A stretch of 6,225 bases of DNA from Acidobacteriota bacterium (GTDB lineage Bacteria; Acidobacteriota; Terriglobia; Bryobacterales; Bryobacteraceae), in the NCBI GenBank assembly GCA_947505565.1, contig CANNLB010000183.1:1-6225 (forward strand). The letters run 5' to 3'. Made by a program: the position numbers and the translations under genes. Of this stretch, positions 6,041-6,225 are shown one piece after another. Under the pieces are notes generated by a model. The model ran no database searches. It was not told where the DNA came from and saw nothing but the letters and a program-made list of their open reading frames with translations. Position 1 is the stretch's first letter. Each line of letters starts with the position of its first letter.

Positions 6041-6082
6041 TTTGCTGGGGGCGGAGGTGGGCGGTCTTGTGTAAATGGGACG

Positions 6083-6223
6083 TCAGGCGTGTACGACGAT
6101 GTGATTGGCGTGGGGCCGGTGGCTGGCGACGTAGGCGGCGGGGATGAGGCCGCTGAATCGGCGGCACTTGTGGGTGAGGTGAGCGAGGTCGGCGAAGCCG
6201 AGGGCGGGAGGGAGGGGCTGGGC
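6083..6223 (-). CDS. AraC-family regulator, C-terminal end only
   Basis: On the minus strand one frame enters from the right edge and runs 46 codons to TGA (6085-6083). The segment LGFADLAHLTHKCRRFSG followed by LIPAAY matches the second helix-turn-helix of AraC/XylS regulators, where GF.D..HL...FRR..G..P..Y is the family signature. The tail after it (HRPHANHIVVHA) is short, so this is a normal C-terminal position for the DNA-binding domain. The start and sensor domain lie outside the window. One oddity is QPLPPA just before LGF, where a helix normally holds Ala/Leu/Ile residues and rarely prolines. The gene may be diverged, frameshifted upstream or decaying like its neighbour. The 42 bases between it and the VOC pseudogene show no terminator or Shine-Dalgarno. 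A different frame on this strand (from 6167) has no recognisable content. Confidence 0.62.
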   Translation of the reverse strand, partial: AQPLPPALGFADLAHLTHKCRRFSGLIPAAYVASHRPHANHIVVHA

Positions 6224-6225
6224 GC

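Noticed and set aside
6041..6082. Continuation of the AraC protein in another frame (VPFTQDR read after the TGA)
   Set aside because: It resembles the FVQD-like tails of some AraC proteins, but the match is very short and the frame already has a natural end.

Overview
The window is a GC-rich stretch of an ordinary bacterial chromosome. My best guess is an Acidobacteriota genome, perhaps the Solibacter/Bryobacter side. That rests on overall gene flavour (DUF2911 exported protein, fasciclin domain, AraC regulator next to a VOC gene) and on SD-poor starts with a -10 box right before the ATG. No rRNA or marker gene confirms it.

Layout, left to right. Positions 2-106 are the last 34 codons of a fasciclin-domain protein, closed by a strong intrinsic terminator (138-178). 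A FabG-like short-chain dehydrogenase follows under its own promoter (206-967) and ends at a weaker terminator. Next comes a plus-strand unit: an uncharacterised 43-residue, very basic protein (1036-1167), glucarate dehydratase (gudD-like, 1171-2496), 5-dehydro-4-deoxyglucarate dehydratase (kdgD-like, 2513-3412), and a 590-residue multi-pass membrane protein resembling GT-C glycosyltransferases (3405-5177). An exported DUF2911 protein follows (5202-5717). The right end is on the minus strand: the C-terminal end of an AraC-family regulator (6083-6223, running off the window), followed downstream by a decayed glyoxalase/VOC gene (5710-6040).

Function. GudD and KdgD are consecutive steps of oxidative D-glucarate (or galactarate) breakdown: glucarate to 5-dehydro-4-deoxyglucarate to 2-oxoglutarate semialdehyde, CO2 and water. 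The last step, a semialdehyde dehydrogenase giving 2-oxoglutarate, and any transporter are not in the window. The role of the nearby SDR is unknown. The membrane protein overlaps kdgD by 8 bases but has no evident link to sugar-acid breakdown.

The points most worth a second look are the small basic protein whose end carries the gudD ribosome-binding site, a repeated promoter/start geometry suggesting leaderless mRNAs at three genes, and the VOC pseudogene, which can be reconstructed across four frames and two in-frame stops. I see no mobile element, CRISPR array, tRNA, rRNA or defence system.
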